Source of the DNA: JBCDCE01 sp039182515
Lineage (GTDB): Bacteria > Pseudomonadota > Alphaproteobacteria > Rhodobacterales > Rhodobacteraceae
Direction: 5' to 3'
Assembly (NCBI GenBank): GCA_039182515.1
Contig: JBCDCE010000004.1
Span: 22,968-86,967 of the forward strand
DNA: 64,000 bases
Shown: one piece after another, positions 17,797 through 26,020 of the stretch
Position numbering within the stretch: the stretch's first letter is position 1
Layout of the letters: every line of letters starts with the position of its first letter
Position numbers and translations under genes: made by a program
Notes under the pieces: model-generated
What the model saw: only the letters and a program-made list of their open reading frames with translations
Told to the model about the DNA's origin: nothing
The model's database searches: none

Positions 17797-18294
17797 TTAC
17801 TTTCGAAAGCGATCGAGGCTCACAACTTCCGCAGCCTTGGGGGCCTCTTTGTCGTCAGACTCGGATTTTGTCTCAAGATCCGCTTCAGTTTCAAGCTGAT
17901 CAAGCGATTTTAGCGGCACGTCAGGTTGCTCTTCTTCCTGGCTCTCAAAGCGCAGGCCAAATTCGACGCTTGGATCAACGAAGGTCTTGATCGCATCGTA
18001 GGGCACATAAATGGGCTCTGGCGAATTGCTGAAGTAAAGCGTGACGCTGAAGCCTTCGTCGCCCACTTCGAGATGCGAAAACTGGTGCTGCATCACAATT
18101 GTCATTTCGCCGGGATAGCGATCAGACAGCCAATCAGCCAGTTCAACGTCTGGATGGAGCGTGTCGAAGGTTATGAAAAAGTGATGCGCGCCGGGAAGTT
18201 CACAATTGTTTGCGGCAATATCTGAAAGAACCTCTTGAATAAGGCTGCGCATCGCACGGTGCATGAGCGTTCCGTAGTCGATTACACTATCCAT
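17797..18294 (-). CDS. sspB: SspB-type ClpXP adaptor
   Basis: 165 residues. The folded domain starts DYGTLMHRAMRSLIQEVL and contains HFFITFDTLHPDVELADWL and SHLEVGDEGFSVTLYFSN, as in alphaproteobacterial SspB, which delivers ssrA-tagged proteins to ClpXP. A flexible acidic linker leads to a short C-terminal tail (AAEVVSLDRFRK) that should dock on ClpX. ATG 18294 has AAAGGA upstream; the longer frame is not needed. The ssrA gene itself lies 3 kb away on the same strand. Confidence 0.92.
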   Translation of the reverse strand: MDSVIDYGTLMHRAMRSLIQEVLSDIAANNCELPGAHHFFITFDTLHPDVELADWLSDRYPGEMTIVMQHQFSHLEVGDEGFSVTLYFSNSPEPIYVPYDAIKTFVDPSVEFGLRFESQEEEQPDVPLKSLDQLETEADLETKSESDDKEAPKAAEVVSLDRFRK

Positions 18295-18471
18295 AGGGGT
18301 GTCCTTTCCGTTGACGGCAATCATAGGGGTTTTTATGGGAATGCAAAGGTGGCGGGATCGATTTGATCTGCGGATATGCAACAAAAGTCTGGCTTGGCTG
18401 CTTAGCTGTTGGGTTTTTGGGCGGTTCTTGGAGACCTCACAAAAGGTCCTTTAGAGATCTCCAGGACCCTA

Positions 18472-19716
18472 TCACACAAGGTTTGAAGCCGCTCCCAAAA
18501 GCGCCATGAGCCCAAGCGTGACGGGCAGGGGCCATTTGCGCCAGATGAGCAAATATGCCGCAACGCCCGTGAGCGCCAAAACCACCCAATTCACAGAAGT
18601 AAGATCAGGCCAAATCACTTTGAGCGGTCCAAATTCGGCGAGATGCAATGTCGCGAAACTGACATGTAAGAAAAACCAGAGCGACAAATTGAGGATCACA
18701 CCCACAACCGCGGCCGTAATGGCGCGCAACGCGCCGGCAACCTTGCTTTGGCTTGAGAGCCATTCCACATAAGGCGCACCTGCAAAGATCCATAAAAAAC
18801 ACGGCGCGAATGTCACCCAGAGAGCTGTGGCCCCGGCTGCCAAAGACAGCATAATCCCGCCTGCTTTAAACCCTGCGAGCATCGCGACAAACTGCGTCAC
18901 CAAAATCAAAGGGCCAGGCGTTGTTTCCGCCAGGCCAAGCGCATCCATCATTTCAGGCGTGCTCAGCCAGCCGAAGTCTTGAACGACGGTTTGGGTCATA
19001 TAGGCCAAAACCGCGTATGCCCCGCCAAAGGTTACAACGGCCAAAACCGAAAAGAAGCGCGCGATCTCAGACAGAAAACCTGGGTTCAAAACCGCCAAAA
19101 TCGCCACAGGAGCTAACCAAAGGACCAGCCAAACCGTCACGGTTTGGATCGTTTTGACGTCTTTGGGCGGCGAAAGATCAGCAGAGGCTGCATTTGGCGC
19201 GCCAAACCAGCCCACGAGACCTGCTGACAAAATCAACAGTGGGAACGGCAGATCAAAGGCAAACAATCCTATAAAGGCCAAACCGGCCAAAACCCAAGCA
19301 AGGCGGCTTGTCAGCGCTTTATGGGAAACCTTCCAGAGCGCTTGCAGCACAATCACCAGAACAGTGGCTTTGATCCCTAAAAAGAGCGCTTGCACAAAGG
19401 GCAAGGCTCCAAACTGTGCATAGGCCAGGGCCAAGCCTGTGATCACCAGCGCGCCTGGAACCACAAACAAGAGCCCCGCGATGAGCGCGCCCAACGTGCC
19501 GCGCTTTTGCCAACCCGCAAAGGTCGCCAGTTGCATGGCCTCCGGTCCTGGCAAAAGCATGCAGAACGACAGCGCGCGCAAAAACTGATCCTCGGTCATC
19601 CAAGGACGATCTTCCACCAGCTCTTTATGCATTAATGCGATTTGTGCGGCGGGGCCTCCGAAGGACAAAAGCCCAATTGGCCCAAAGACACGTATCAATT
19701 CTCGAACAGACATCAT
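18472..19716 (-). CDS. chrA: Chromate efflux transporter ChrA
   Basis: A 414-residue two-domain CHR-family membrane protein. Each half has the CHR signature: FGPIGLLSFGGPAAQIALMH and PGPEAMQLA in the N half, FSVLAVVTFGGAYAVLAYM and TTPGPLILVTQFVA in the C half. It exports chromate. The ATG at 19716 overlaps the chrB stop (ATGATG/TGA), so the two are coupled; ATG 19713 is equally possible. Confidence 0.93.
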   Translation of the reverse strand: MMSVRELIRVFGPIGLLSFGGPAAQIALMHKELVEDRPWMTEDQFLRALSFCMLLPGPEAMQLATFAGWQKRGTLGALIAGLLFVVPGALVITGLALAYAQFGALPFVQALFLGIKATVLVIVLQALWKVSHKALTSRLAWVLAGLAFIGLFAFDLPFPLLILSAGLVGWFGAPNAASADLSPPKDVKTIQTVTVWLVLWLAPVAILAVLNPGFLSEIARFFSVLAVVTFGGAYAVLAYMTQTVVQDFGWLSTPEMMDALGLAETTPGPLILVTQFVAMLAGFKAGGIMLSLAAGATALWVTFAPCFLWIFAGAPYVEWLSSQSKVAGALRAITAAVVGVILNLSLWFFLHVSFATLHLAEFGPLKVIWPDLTSVNWVVLALTGVAAYLLIWRKWPLPVTLGLMALLGAASNLV

Positions 19717-20471
19717 GCAGGCACCTCGGCGTGTTGCACCTGTGATGCGTAAACAGCGTCTAGCAGGCTTAGGCTTCGATCCTGCCAATCTGTCATAGAG
19801 TGCGACAGGGCCAAGTGCCCCTTCAGCAAGACCTCCAAGGTTTGGCGCGTTGGGGCTTTTGAAAGGTCAACGCTCCACTGATCCAATCGAGGCGCGTTTA
19901 GCGCGAACTGAGACATCATGTCTTTGGTCGAGCTCTCGGGGTCGACTGTAAACGCGTCAAATTTCTCACCAACCAAGGTCAACTCAGCCGCGTCGACATA
20001 TAAAACATTGGCTCTGGGATCGAGCCAACGTTTGATAATCCACGCGCTCTGCAGCACTGCAAGGCTCGGTGTGTTTGGCAAGGCCCAAATCGCGCCGTTC
20101 CGGCCGGCCTTAGGCATCCCAGTGAGGGCGACGGTTGGCAGGTGAGCTGCACGCCATGCATCGATGCCGCCCGCCAGAAACAGCGCCTTTTGGCCTCGAG
20201 CCGTGAGCCAAGCCGCAGCGCCTTGACTGATCTTCCGACCCTTTTGGCACACGATCACGCAGGCGTCTTTAGGATCGTTTATGTCGTCTAACAGGCTTGG
20301 CAAATCGTCATGCCGCGCGCGTCTTGCGCCGGGGATGATCGTCGGGTTGGCCGCAAAGTCTTCGGGCAAGCAAAGATCAAAAACCGGTGGCGCGTCGGGT
20401 CTGCCGATCAAAGCAGAGAGCGTTTCGCAGGAAACATCGGGGGTAAGGGTTGGAAAGATGAGATTTGGCAC
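19713..20471 (-). CDS. chrB: ChrB-domain protein with N-terminal rhodanese-like domain
   Basis: 252 residues. Residues ~1-110 look like a rhodanese/sulfurtransferase fold (VFDLCLPEDFAANPTIIPGARR, CVIVCQKGRKISQGAAAWL, LAGGIDAWR) with Cys in the active-site loop. The rest matches the C-terminal domain of ChrB (IKRWLDPRANVLYVDAAEL, FDAFTVDPESSTKDMM). ChrB proteins accompany ChrA and are linked to chromate sensing or resistance. GTG 20471 has AAAGGA six bases upstream and is preferred over the longer frame. Confidence 0.85.
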   Translation of the reverse strand: MPNLIFPTLTPDVSCETLSALIGRPDAPPVFDLCLPEDFAANPTIIPGARRARHDDLPSLLDDINDPKDACVIVCQKGRKISQGAAAWLTARGQKALFLAGGIDAWRAAHLPTVALTGMPKAGRNGAIWALPNTPSLAVLQSAWIIKRWLDPRANVLYVDAAELTLVGEKFDAFTVDPESSTKDMMSQFALNAPRLDQWSVDLSKAPTRQTLEVLLKGHLALSHSMTDWQDRSLSLLDAVYASQVQHAEVPA

Positions 20472-20701
20472 AAAGCATCCTTTCTTGGTCAGAAGCCAAT
20501 GGATGCGAACCTTGGGCCAAGGCCTAGATCGGGGTGGTCGCAACCCCTACGCAGTAGGTACGAGAGCGCGCCTGGTCGTGTCAAGCAATGCGCTTGAAGC
20601 TTGTCCTGGGTTTGGAAAGGGTGGAGAGCCTACAGCTCAGCAAGGCGGTGCGGCTCGTGGCGGTTTATTGGACCGTCGCACATGGCAGTATTGGACCCAA
20701 C

Positions 20702-21166
20702 TCAAGACACAACAAGCTTTTGGCCTGTCACACAAGCCAGCGCGCTACTCGGGGGCATCAGATCAAGTCCTTCAAAAAACCGGATCCAATCGAAGACGCA
20801 ATAAACCGCGTTGATTTTGCTGCCATCCGAATGCGCGATAATATTGCCCCCCAACATGACGGGCGCACCGGTTGTTGCGCTTTGCGCCATGACCTGCACG
20901 ATGACGCATATCCAGGCATCTTGTTCGATGGTTGTGCCAAAGGCCACATGCGCCCCGTCAATAAGGCTCAAAACGGCCGTGATGGCTTCGGTGAGTTCTT
21001 CTACGCCTGTGGCATGGTCCACCAAGAACCCTTCGAACTGCGTCGTATCCTGGAAAAGCTGGGTGAAATCGCTCAGATCGCCTTGTTCGAATACCGACAC
21101 AAGCATCTTCTTAATGGCCGAGACCATTTTTCTTTCGCCACCGGGAATGGGAACGCTGTATGACAT
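20702..21166 (-). CDS. Hypothetical SnoaL/NTF2-like protein
   Basis: About 154 residues with the mix of helices and strands of the SnoaL/NTF2 cone fold: LVSVFEQGDLSDFTQLFQD at the start, VLSLIDGAHVAFGTTIEQD and GGNIIAHSDGSKINAVYCVF later. No catalytic residues can be assigned. The start is uncertain between ATG 21166 and ATG 21127. It sits alone between chrBA and ssrA. The 230 bases between its stop and chrB show nothing recognisable. Confidence 0.55.
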   Translation of the reverse strand: MSYSVPIPGGERKMVSAIKKMLVSVFEQGDLSDFTQLFQDTTQFEGFLVDHATGVEELTEAITAVLSLIDGAHVAFGTTIEQDAWICVIVQVMAQSATTGAPVMLGGNIIAHSDGSKINAVYCVFDWIRFFEGLDLMPPSSALACVTGQKLVVS

Positions 21167-21234
21167 GGCCAGGTAAATCTCACGAAACCGTGAACACGCC
21201 GTAAATGAAGCCATGCAAATTTTCAAAAAAGGTG

Positions 21235-21575
21235 AGGGAAGTGCTGGCTTCTGTTGCCAGGTGCCAGCGAACCCCGCCTAAGCCGGCTAGGGCCTAGGGC
21301 TTAAGATTTGGATTTTTCGCACTGCTTACGCAGCGAGAGCAACCCGAGCATTGTTGTCATTTGCAACTATACTGTATGAACCGATAACGGTGGTATCTCA
21401 CCGGGACAAAGCTAACCCCTTTAGACGTTCGTCGATCCTATTTCGACCCCAAGGTCCTCAAATGAAGGCATTTTGGTGGAGTCGCCGGGTACCGCCCCCG
21501 GGTCCGATCCGCTTATTACGAGCGCGTTTATGTCCATAGTCCGAAGACAATCCGAACATAGGCATTCACCTCGTT
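21235..21575 (-). ncRNA. ssrA: Circularly permuted tmRNA (SsrA), two-piece type
   Basis: Read on the minus strand. The acceptor piece comes first and ends CGACTCC-ACCA, with the encoded CCA at 21476-21474. After a 23-base intervening segment the coding piece starts GGGGTCGAAATAGGATCGAC (from 21450), the usual tmRNA 5' sequence. GGGGTCG pairs with CGACTCC to give a seven-base-pair acceptor stem with a G-U at the third pair, the alanyl-tRNA synthetase identity element. The tag frame at 21364-21326 reads GCA..TAA and encodes ANDNNARVALAA, a typical alphaproteobacterial proteolysis tag. A 3' hairpin GCTGGC/GCCAGC lies near 21240-21265. The outer ends are approximate. SspB, the tag-delivery adaptor, is also in this window. 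Confidence 0.92.
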
Positions 21576-21810
21576 TCTTACAAGCGGGATTTGTGCCTAA
21601 ATAATTCCTTATTTCGGTCTAATCGGTGCCTCAACCCGCGCTGAAACTTGGTAAATCGAAGGCAGAAACGCTCCTGGTTTGATACGACGATCTGCGCCCC
21701 GCTTTGCTGCGATTTGCAGCTTAATTAAAGCAAAGCCAGCGGAAAGTTCGAAGATAACTTCGACATGATAAGAGTGGCACAAGTCACTGATAATAAAGAG
21801 GAAGACGAAG

Positions 21811-21900
21811 ATGATACTTGGATTTTTTGGCGTTTCACTCGCTGTTTCATCGCTCCTGATGTGTGCGATGATTGCAGGAGCACGCCGCGAGCTAGACTAA
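21811..21900 (+). CDS. Candidate 29-residue membrane microprotein
   Basis: An ORF that begins MILGFFGVSLAVSSLLMCAM and ends IAGARRELD: one hydrophobic helix and a charged tail. AGAGGAAG lies eight bases before the ATG. Its stop codon overlaps that of the converging DUF4345 gene. No family recognised; the good ribosome site and membrane-like composition are the only support. Confidence 0.4.
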   Translation: MILGFFGVSLAVSSLLMCAMIAGARRELD

Positions 21901-22274
21901 AGTGTAGCCACGCGCTCGAATGCGTCGCGATTCTTCCAAATGAGCGCGAGGCCCACAGCGATTTCTACAACAAAGAACACCCATTTGAGCTCGGATGTGC
22001 CGTCAAAAATCAACGACGTGCCGCGCCCTAGAGCCGCAAATGTCCACGCAATGCCCATCATTAAATAGGCTTGCGGGGTGCTGATCACCAAAGCGCCCAC
22101 ACCCAACCCCACGAACAACGCACCAGACGCAGCCCGAATTTCGGACATTCCCATATTTGTGCCTTCCAAGGGGCTGAGCCTTAGGGTTTCCATCACATAG
22201 CTGGGAGAGATCCAGCCAATGAGCCCCAAAGCAATGGACAAAAGCGCGAGCGCTGGGTTCAAATAAGCGGTCAT
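21897..22274 (-). CDS. DUF4345-like integral membrane protein
   Basis: A 125-residue protein with four hydrophobic segments: LNPALALLSIALGLIGWISP, AASGALFVGLGVGALVI, YLMMGIAWTFAALGRG and WVFFVVEIAVGLALIW. This four-helix pattern with EIRAASGALFVGLG is typical of DUF4345. The function is unknown. ATG 22274 has AGGAAAG upstream. Confidence 0.75.
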   Translation of the reverse strand: MTAYLNPALALLSIALGLIGWISPSYVMETLRLSPLEGTNMGMSEIRAASGALFVGLGVGALVISTPQAYLMMGIAWTFAALGRGTSLIFDGTSELKWVFFVVEIAVGLALIWKNRDAFERVATL

Positions 22275-22359
22275 GGCGGGATCTTTCCTAAAACGTGTCT
22301 CAAGGCCTTTCCCAACATACGGTTCACACCAAGGCTTGGATGCAATTGCCAATTCCGTA

Positions 22360-22464
22360 GCGTTTGACGAAATACCTGAGACCTCGCGTATCAGCTAACG
22401 CGTTGAAACCAAAGGTTTCAGGCGGCGTTGGGTGATTCAGGTTTTTCGCAGAGCGCTTTAGCGC
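22360..22464 (+). repeat. Dispersed ~105-bp hairpin element, copy 1
   Basis: Shares its whole length with copies at 24715 and 52410, in the same orientation. The centre is the palindrome TGAAACCaaaGGTTTCA, and the ends form imperfect terminal inverted repeats (AGCGTTTGACGAAAT and the complement of TTTTTCGCAnnnCGCTTT). It lies in the divergent intergenic region before the ferric permease gene. Confidence 0.85.
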
Positions 22465-22550
22465 ATTTCTTGACTCACTTGGTCGGATCGCCCACACCGA
22501 GCCGTTCCAATCGTGAGCGCCGCATCAGCGCGGCAAGAAAAGGGGGCAGA

Positions 22551-24203
22551 GTGAAGCGCGGCAACCTGAAAAAAGGTCCAGCGACCACAGGCTACGGGCT
22601 TTTCGCTCTCACGGGCGTTATGCTCGCGTTCTTTGTTTTGCCGCACCTCGGCGTGCTTTTGGCGGCCTTTGCCGGGTCCTTTGAGACCCTGGCCCATCTC
22701 CTTGAAACGGTGCTCTGGGGCTATGCCTTCAATACGGCACAACTGGTGCTTTGGGTGGGCCTAGGCACGTTTTTGATCGGGACAGGCGCCGCGTGGCTTG
22801 TCACGATGACAGAGTTTCCGCTTAGGCGGTTTCTTGAAGTCGCCTTGGTTCTGCCGCTCGCCTTTCCGGCTTATGTTTTGGCCTATGCCTACACGGATCT
22901 ATTAGACCATCCGGGCGTGGTTCAAACGAGCCTACGCACCCTCATGGACTGGGGCCCTCGCGACTATTGGTTCCCGGAAGTGCGCTCGTTGGGCGGGGCC
23001 GCTTTGATGCTGACTTTGGTGCTCTATCCCTATGTTTATCTGCTCGCGCGTGCGGCCTTTTTGGCTCAGAACGCCACCACGTTTCAGGCCGCACGGGCGC
23101 TCGGCAAAGGCCCTTGGAGCGCGTTTTTGACCGTGTCTTTGCCCATGGCGCGCCCAGCCATCGCCGCAGGCGTGCTTTTGGCCACAATGGAGACCATCGC
23201 GGATTTCGGCACGGTAGCTTTCTTTAGCGTTCAAACCTTCGCCACGGGCATCTACACAAGCTGGTTTTCTCTGGGCGACCGAGCAGGGGCCGCGCAACTG
23301 TCTCTGGGGCTCTTGAGTTTTGCACTCATCCTGGCGGTCCTGGAGCGCACAACCCGAACGGCAGGGCGCTACAACGGGGGGCACCGCTTTGAGAGCATGA
23401 CCCGCATGCCGTTGCGCGGTGGCACGGCGCTGGTGGCTTGCCTTGCCTGCGCGCTGCCTGTGATCTTTGGCGTGGTGGTGCCCGTGATCAGCCTTTTCAG
23501 CCTCGCGCAAGGGTCCGAGCAAGACATTTTCAGCTCCCGGTATTTGGGGTTTGTACGCAACTCTTTGGTCCTGTCCGGCATCGCAGCGGCGCTAACTGTC
23601 TGCGTCGCGGTGATTTTGGGGAGTGTGGCACGTACAAAGCCAGGGGCCTGGACGCGCTTTGTCGTGATCATCGCACGTCTCGGTTACGCCGTGCCGGGGG
23701 GTGTGATTGCTGTGGGGCTCTTGGTGCCATTTGCAGCCTTCGACAATGCGTTTGATGCGTGGATGGAAACGCAGTTTGGGATCTCAACGGGGCTGCTCAT
23801 TACAGGGTCAATCTGGGTGCTCGTGGCGGCTTATTTGATCCGCTTTGCTGCCGCAGCCTTGGGCGCTTATGAGGGCGGTATTGCGGGCGTGAGCCCAAAT
23901 ATGGATGCAGCCTCCCGGGTGCTTGGCCAAGGCCTTTGGGGCACCGTGCGCCGCGTGCATATCCCGATTTTGTCCCCGTCACTTCTGACAGCACTTTTGA
24001 TCGTCTTTGTCGATGTGATGAAAGAACTGCCCGCCACGCTGATCATGCGCCCGTTCAACTACGACACACTCGCAGTGCAAGCCTTCCGCCTAGCCTCTGA
24101 CGAGCGCCTGAAAGGCGCCGCGGTCCCGAGCCTCATGATCGCAGGGATCGGCTTGTTGCCGGTTATTTTACTCTGCCGCCGGGTCGCGCATCGCAAAGCA
24201 TAG
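22551..24203 (+). CDS. Ferric-iron ABC transporter permease (FbpB type)
   Basis: A 550-residue fused permease with about twelve membrane helices and two binding-protein-dependent transport motifs: EAA-like loops around FQAARALGKGPWSAFLTVSLP and MDAASRVLGQGLWGTVRRVH, each followed by hydrophobic helices. This duplication is typical of FbpB/AfuB iron permeases. GTG 22551 with AAAAGGGGGC upstream is chosen; a longer frame would translate the repeat element. No ATPase or binding protein lies next to it; a matching binding protein is found 36 kb away at 60212. Confidence 0.85.
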   Translation: MKRGNLKKGPATTGYGLFALTGVMLAFFVLPHLGVLLAAFAGSFETLAHLLETVLWGYAFNTAQLVLWVGLGTFLIGTGAAWLVTMTEFPLRRFLEVALVLPLAFPAYVLAYAYTDLLDHPGVVQTSLRTLMDWGPRDYWFPEVRSLGGAALMLTLVLYPYVYLLARAAFLAQNATTFQAARALGKGPWSAFLTVSLPMARPAIAAGVLLATMETIADFGTVAFFSVQTFATGIYTSWFSLGDRAGAAQLSLGLLSFALILAVLERTTRTAGRYNGGHRFESMTRMPLRGGTALVACLACALPVIFGVVVPVISLFSLAQGSEQDIFSSRYLGFVRNSLVLSGIAAALTVCVAVILGSVARTKPGAWTRFVVIIARLGYAVPGGVIAVGLLVPFAAFDNAFDAWMETQFGISTGLLITGSIWVLVAAYLIRFAAAALGAYEGGIAGVSPNMDAASRVLGQGLWGTVRRVHIPILSPSLLTALLIVFVDVMKELPATLIMRPFNYDTLAVQAFRLASDERLKGAAVPSLMIAGIGLLPVILLCRRVAHRKA

Positions 24204-24272
24204 CGAGCTTTAAAGCGCTAAGCGGAAAAAGCTGCCGTTGAACTTCAACTTCGTTGTCCGCATGGTTTGGGC

Positions 24273-24620
24273 ATGGATCATGCTTCTCTTCCCTGCCCAT
24301 GTTGTGGCTTTCCAACTCTATCAGAACGTGGGGGGTATGAAATTTGTGCGATTTGCTGGTGGGAAGACGACGGACAGGACGACGAGAGTGCTGATGAGGT
24401 ATGGGGTGGGCCCAATGGCAAGTATTCATTGTCAAAAGCACGGAAGAACTTTGAAGATCATGGACACAAGTATGACATTGGCCAAGGCATAGAAATAGTC
24501 GAGAACGTTAGGCCAGGGCGGCTAAACCTGCTCCGATATGTTTTTGCGGTCAGGAATGGGGTCGAGTTGGATCAAGCTGAGCTTGACCGTTTGATCGAGC
24601 AGGAACAATTGGAGCTATAA
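24273..24620 (+). CDS. CPCC-family cysteine-rich protein
   Basis: A 115-residue protein with the N-terminal motif LPCPCCGFPTLSERGGYEIC followed by AICWWEDDGQDD, which defines the Cys-rich CPCC family; the cysteines likely bind zinc. The remainder is helical and acidic (GVELDQAELDRLIEQEQLEL). The role is unknown; proteins of this kind often sit among immunity-type genes, and a SUKH protein lies nearby. It is flanked by repeat elements, which suggests a small acquired segment. Confidence 0.8.
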   Translation: MDHASLPCPCCGFPTLSERGGYEICAICWWEDDGQDDESADEVWGGPNGKYSLSKARKNFEDHGHKYDIGQGIEIVENVRPGRLNLLRYVFAVRNGVELDQAELDRLIEQEQLEL

Positions 24621-24714
24621 CAATTGGAGTGACAACACTGGCAATTATGGGCTATTTTTCCTCTTTCGTGGCAGAGTTTACTGATGTCCGTTTGCCCACT
24701 TGCAGCCTACCTAT

Positions 24715-24819
24715 AACGTTTAAAGAATTACCTGAGACGTCCAGTATCAGCTAACGCGTTGAAACCAAGGGTTTCAGGCAGCGTTAGATGAGTCAGGATT
24801 TTCGCATAATGCTTTCGGT
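24715..24819 (+). repeat. Dispersed ~105-bp hairpin element, copy 2
   Basis: A more diverged copy of the element at 22360 (GAAACCaagGGTTTC centre, TATCAGCTAACGCGTT shared exactly with copy 1). It lies between the CPCC and SUKH genes, which converge. Confidence 0.8.
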
Positions 24820-24857
24820 GTGAAACGCCAAAAAGACCATAAGCAAGCCGAGGGCGC

Positions 24858-25020
24858 CGGTCCAACACCTGCCCGTCACCTGCTAACTCGAGGCGGGCTG
24901 GTGTTTTGGCCTTTGTTGCGCACAGAATTTCTATGGATTGTGCTTGGCAGCCATAAAGCTCGCCGAAGTATCTTCAAAATACCACCCCTCGAGCAAGTGT
25001 TGGAGCGGCTCGGGTGCGCT
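24858..25020 (+). repeat. Second repeat family, ~160 bp, copy A
   Basis: Similar over its length to the reverse complement of 41653-41806. Both begin with a hairpin of the same arms (AACACCtGCCCG and CGGGCtGGTGTT), here with an 18-base loop. Downstream matches include CAGAATTTCT, CCATAAAGC and TTGGAGCGGCT. A reading frame across it looks like chance. Confidence 0.65.
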
Positions 25021-25032
25021 TTGCATCCCGTC

Positions 25033-25710
25033 CTAAAGACTTTCAGGTACACTAAACCCAATCAATTTTTGAAAACGTTGAGCAGCTTTGCCGACTGGAC
25101 TAATTTCCGACGCCTGGTGGTCATAAAATGGGAGCCATTGCCAGTCCTCGCCCCCGACACCCCCGATCAAGGTCCAATTTCGAATGAGGTTCTCGAACGA
25201 ACTCGCCATTCTCAATCCGTGTCCCTCGCCATCGTCATGGCTGAGGTAGACAATTGCCCCGAAGTTCTTTTCGGATAAATCAATTGACAAATAGTCTCCG
25301 TTGCCAACCTCGTAAAAGGCCAGCTTGTCGTGCCAATGGATATCGTAAGGGTTTTGCGGATTTGGAAAAACCTTTCGCACCCAATCTTTGCGGCCTTCTT
25401 CAAAGTCAACTAACCAGTCTAGTGACCAGTGAATGTGGCCACAAAAGATGCCCTTGAACTCTTCGGGAAGCTGAAGACTTTCTGGCAAGGACCAGCGGAA
25501 TGAGACATTTTTTGAGAAAGTCAAAAGAACCTTTTTGAAGTTTTCTGGCAGCTCATGTCCTAGGCTGCTTTCAACTTTTTCTACCGCGTCGAGCGAAGCT
25601 GGCGGATCTATGAGTAGTTCTGTGCCATTGCCCCCAAGTTTCTCGATGGCAGCAATGGTATTCGCCCACTGTTCCTCAACTTTATCACGACGGATCACCG
25701 GGAGCTCCAA
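25033..25710 (-). CDS. SMI1/KNR4 (SUKH) family protein
   Basis: A 225-residue protein with the SUKH fold pattern: EKVESSLGHELPENFKKVLL near residues 44-63, the usual entry helix of the family, then FRWSLPESLQLPEEFKGIF, strands around LAFYEVGNGDYLSIDLS, and IVYLSHDDGEGHGLRMASSF. SUKH proteins are widely used as immunity proteins against polymorphic toxins. No toxin gene is adjacent, so it would be an orphan or have another role. Base composition is more AT-rich than the flanking housekeeping genes, fitting an acquired gene. Confidence 0.8.
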   Translation of the reverse strand: MELPVIRRDKVEEQWANTIAAIEKLGGNGTELLIDPPASLDAVEKVESSLGHELPENFKKVLLTFSKNVSFRWSLPESLQLPEEFKGIFCGHIHWSLDWLVDFEEGRKDWVRKVFPNPQNPYDIHWHDKLAFYEVGNGDYLSIDLSEKNFGAIVYLSHDDGEGHGLRMASSFENLIRNWTLIGGVGGEDWQWLPFYDHQASEISPVGKAAQRFQKLIGFSVPESL

Positions 25711-26020
25711 AGCTAGCGTGTAAGAATAAGAGTGTTACCATTTAGCTTTGATTTCACAAATCGGTCGTTTGGAAAGATATAAGCATCCCTTGGAATGGAC
25801 TCTTTTTCCTCTCTCGCCGCACAGTCTACCGAGGTCGTTTTGCTGTATGGCAGTCCACTTTTGGTCAGGGATTCGACAGTGAGTAGAACGTCTGCGGGGC
25901 AATATGCCGAGATTATCGAGAAAGTGACGTGACGTAGCTCGGTGAATTGATGAGGCCGAAAGATCTGTTTTTATTTGTCAAACGCGCTCTGAGGTGCGAG
26001 CACACGCGCAGGGGACAAAT
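25711..26020. other. Gene-free stretch, nothing specific seen
   Basis: About 310 AT-richer bases between the SUKH and DUF2182 genes. The segment from 25798 (TTTTTCCTCTCTCGCCGCACAG) loosely resembles 24655 (TTTTTCCTCTTTCGTGGCAG), so a short diverged duplication is possible. No gene or structured RNA is recognised. Confidence 0.4.

Noticed and set aside
20281..21163. Plus-strand ORFs opposite chrB and the SnoaL-like gene
   Set aside because: They are antisense shadows; the minus-strand frames have recognised domains and ribosome sites.
21765..22031. 88-residue plus-strand ORF
   Set aside because: It overlaps the DUF4345 gene on the other strand and has no domain; the 29-residue frame inside the region has better support.
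22428..22550. Longer N-terminus for the ferric permease
   Set aside because: It would translate the end of repeat copy 1 and gives a polar, arginine-rich leader unlike permeases; GTG 22551 has a ribosome site.
24858..25020. Integron attC site
   Set aside because: The hairpin and a GTCCAAC end look a little like attC, but the other end reads GTTTTGG rather than GTTRRRY, and no integrase or gene cassettes are present.
24820..25278. 152-residue plus-strand ORF
   Set aside because: It covers repeat copy A and the 3' part of the SUKH gene on the other strand, with no domain-like sequence.
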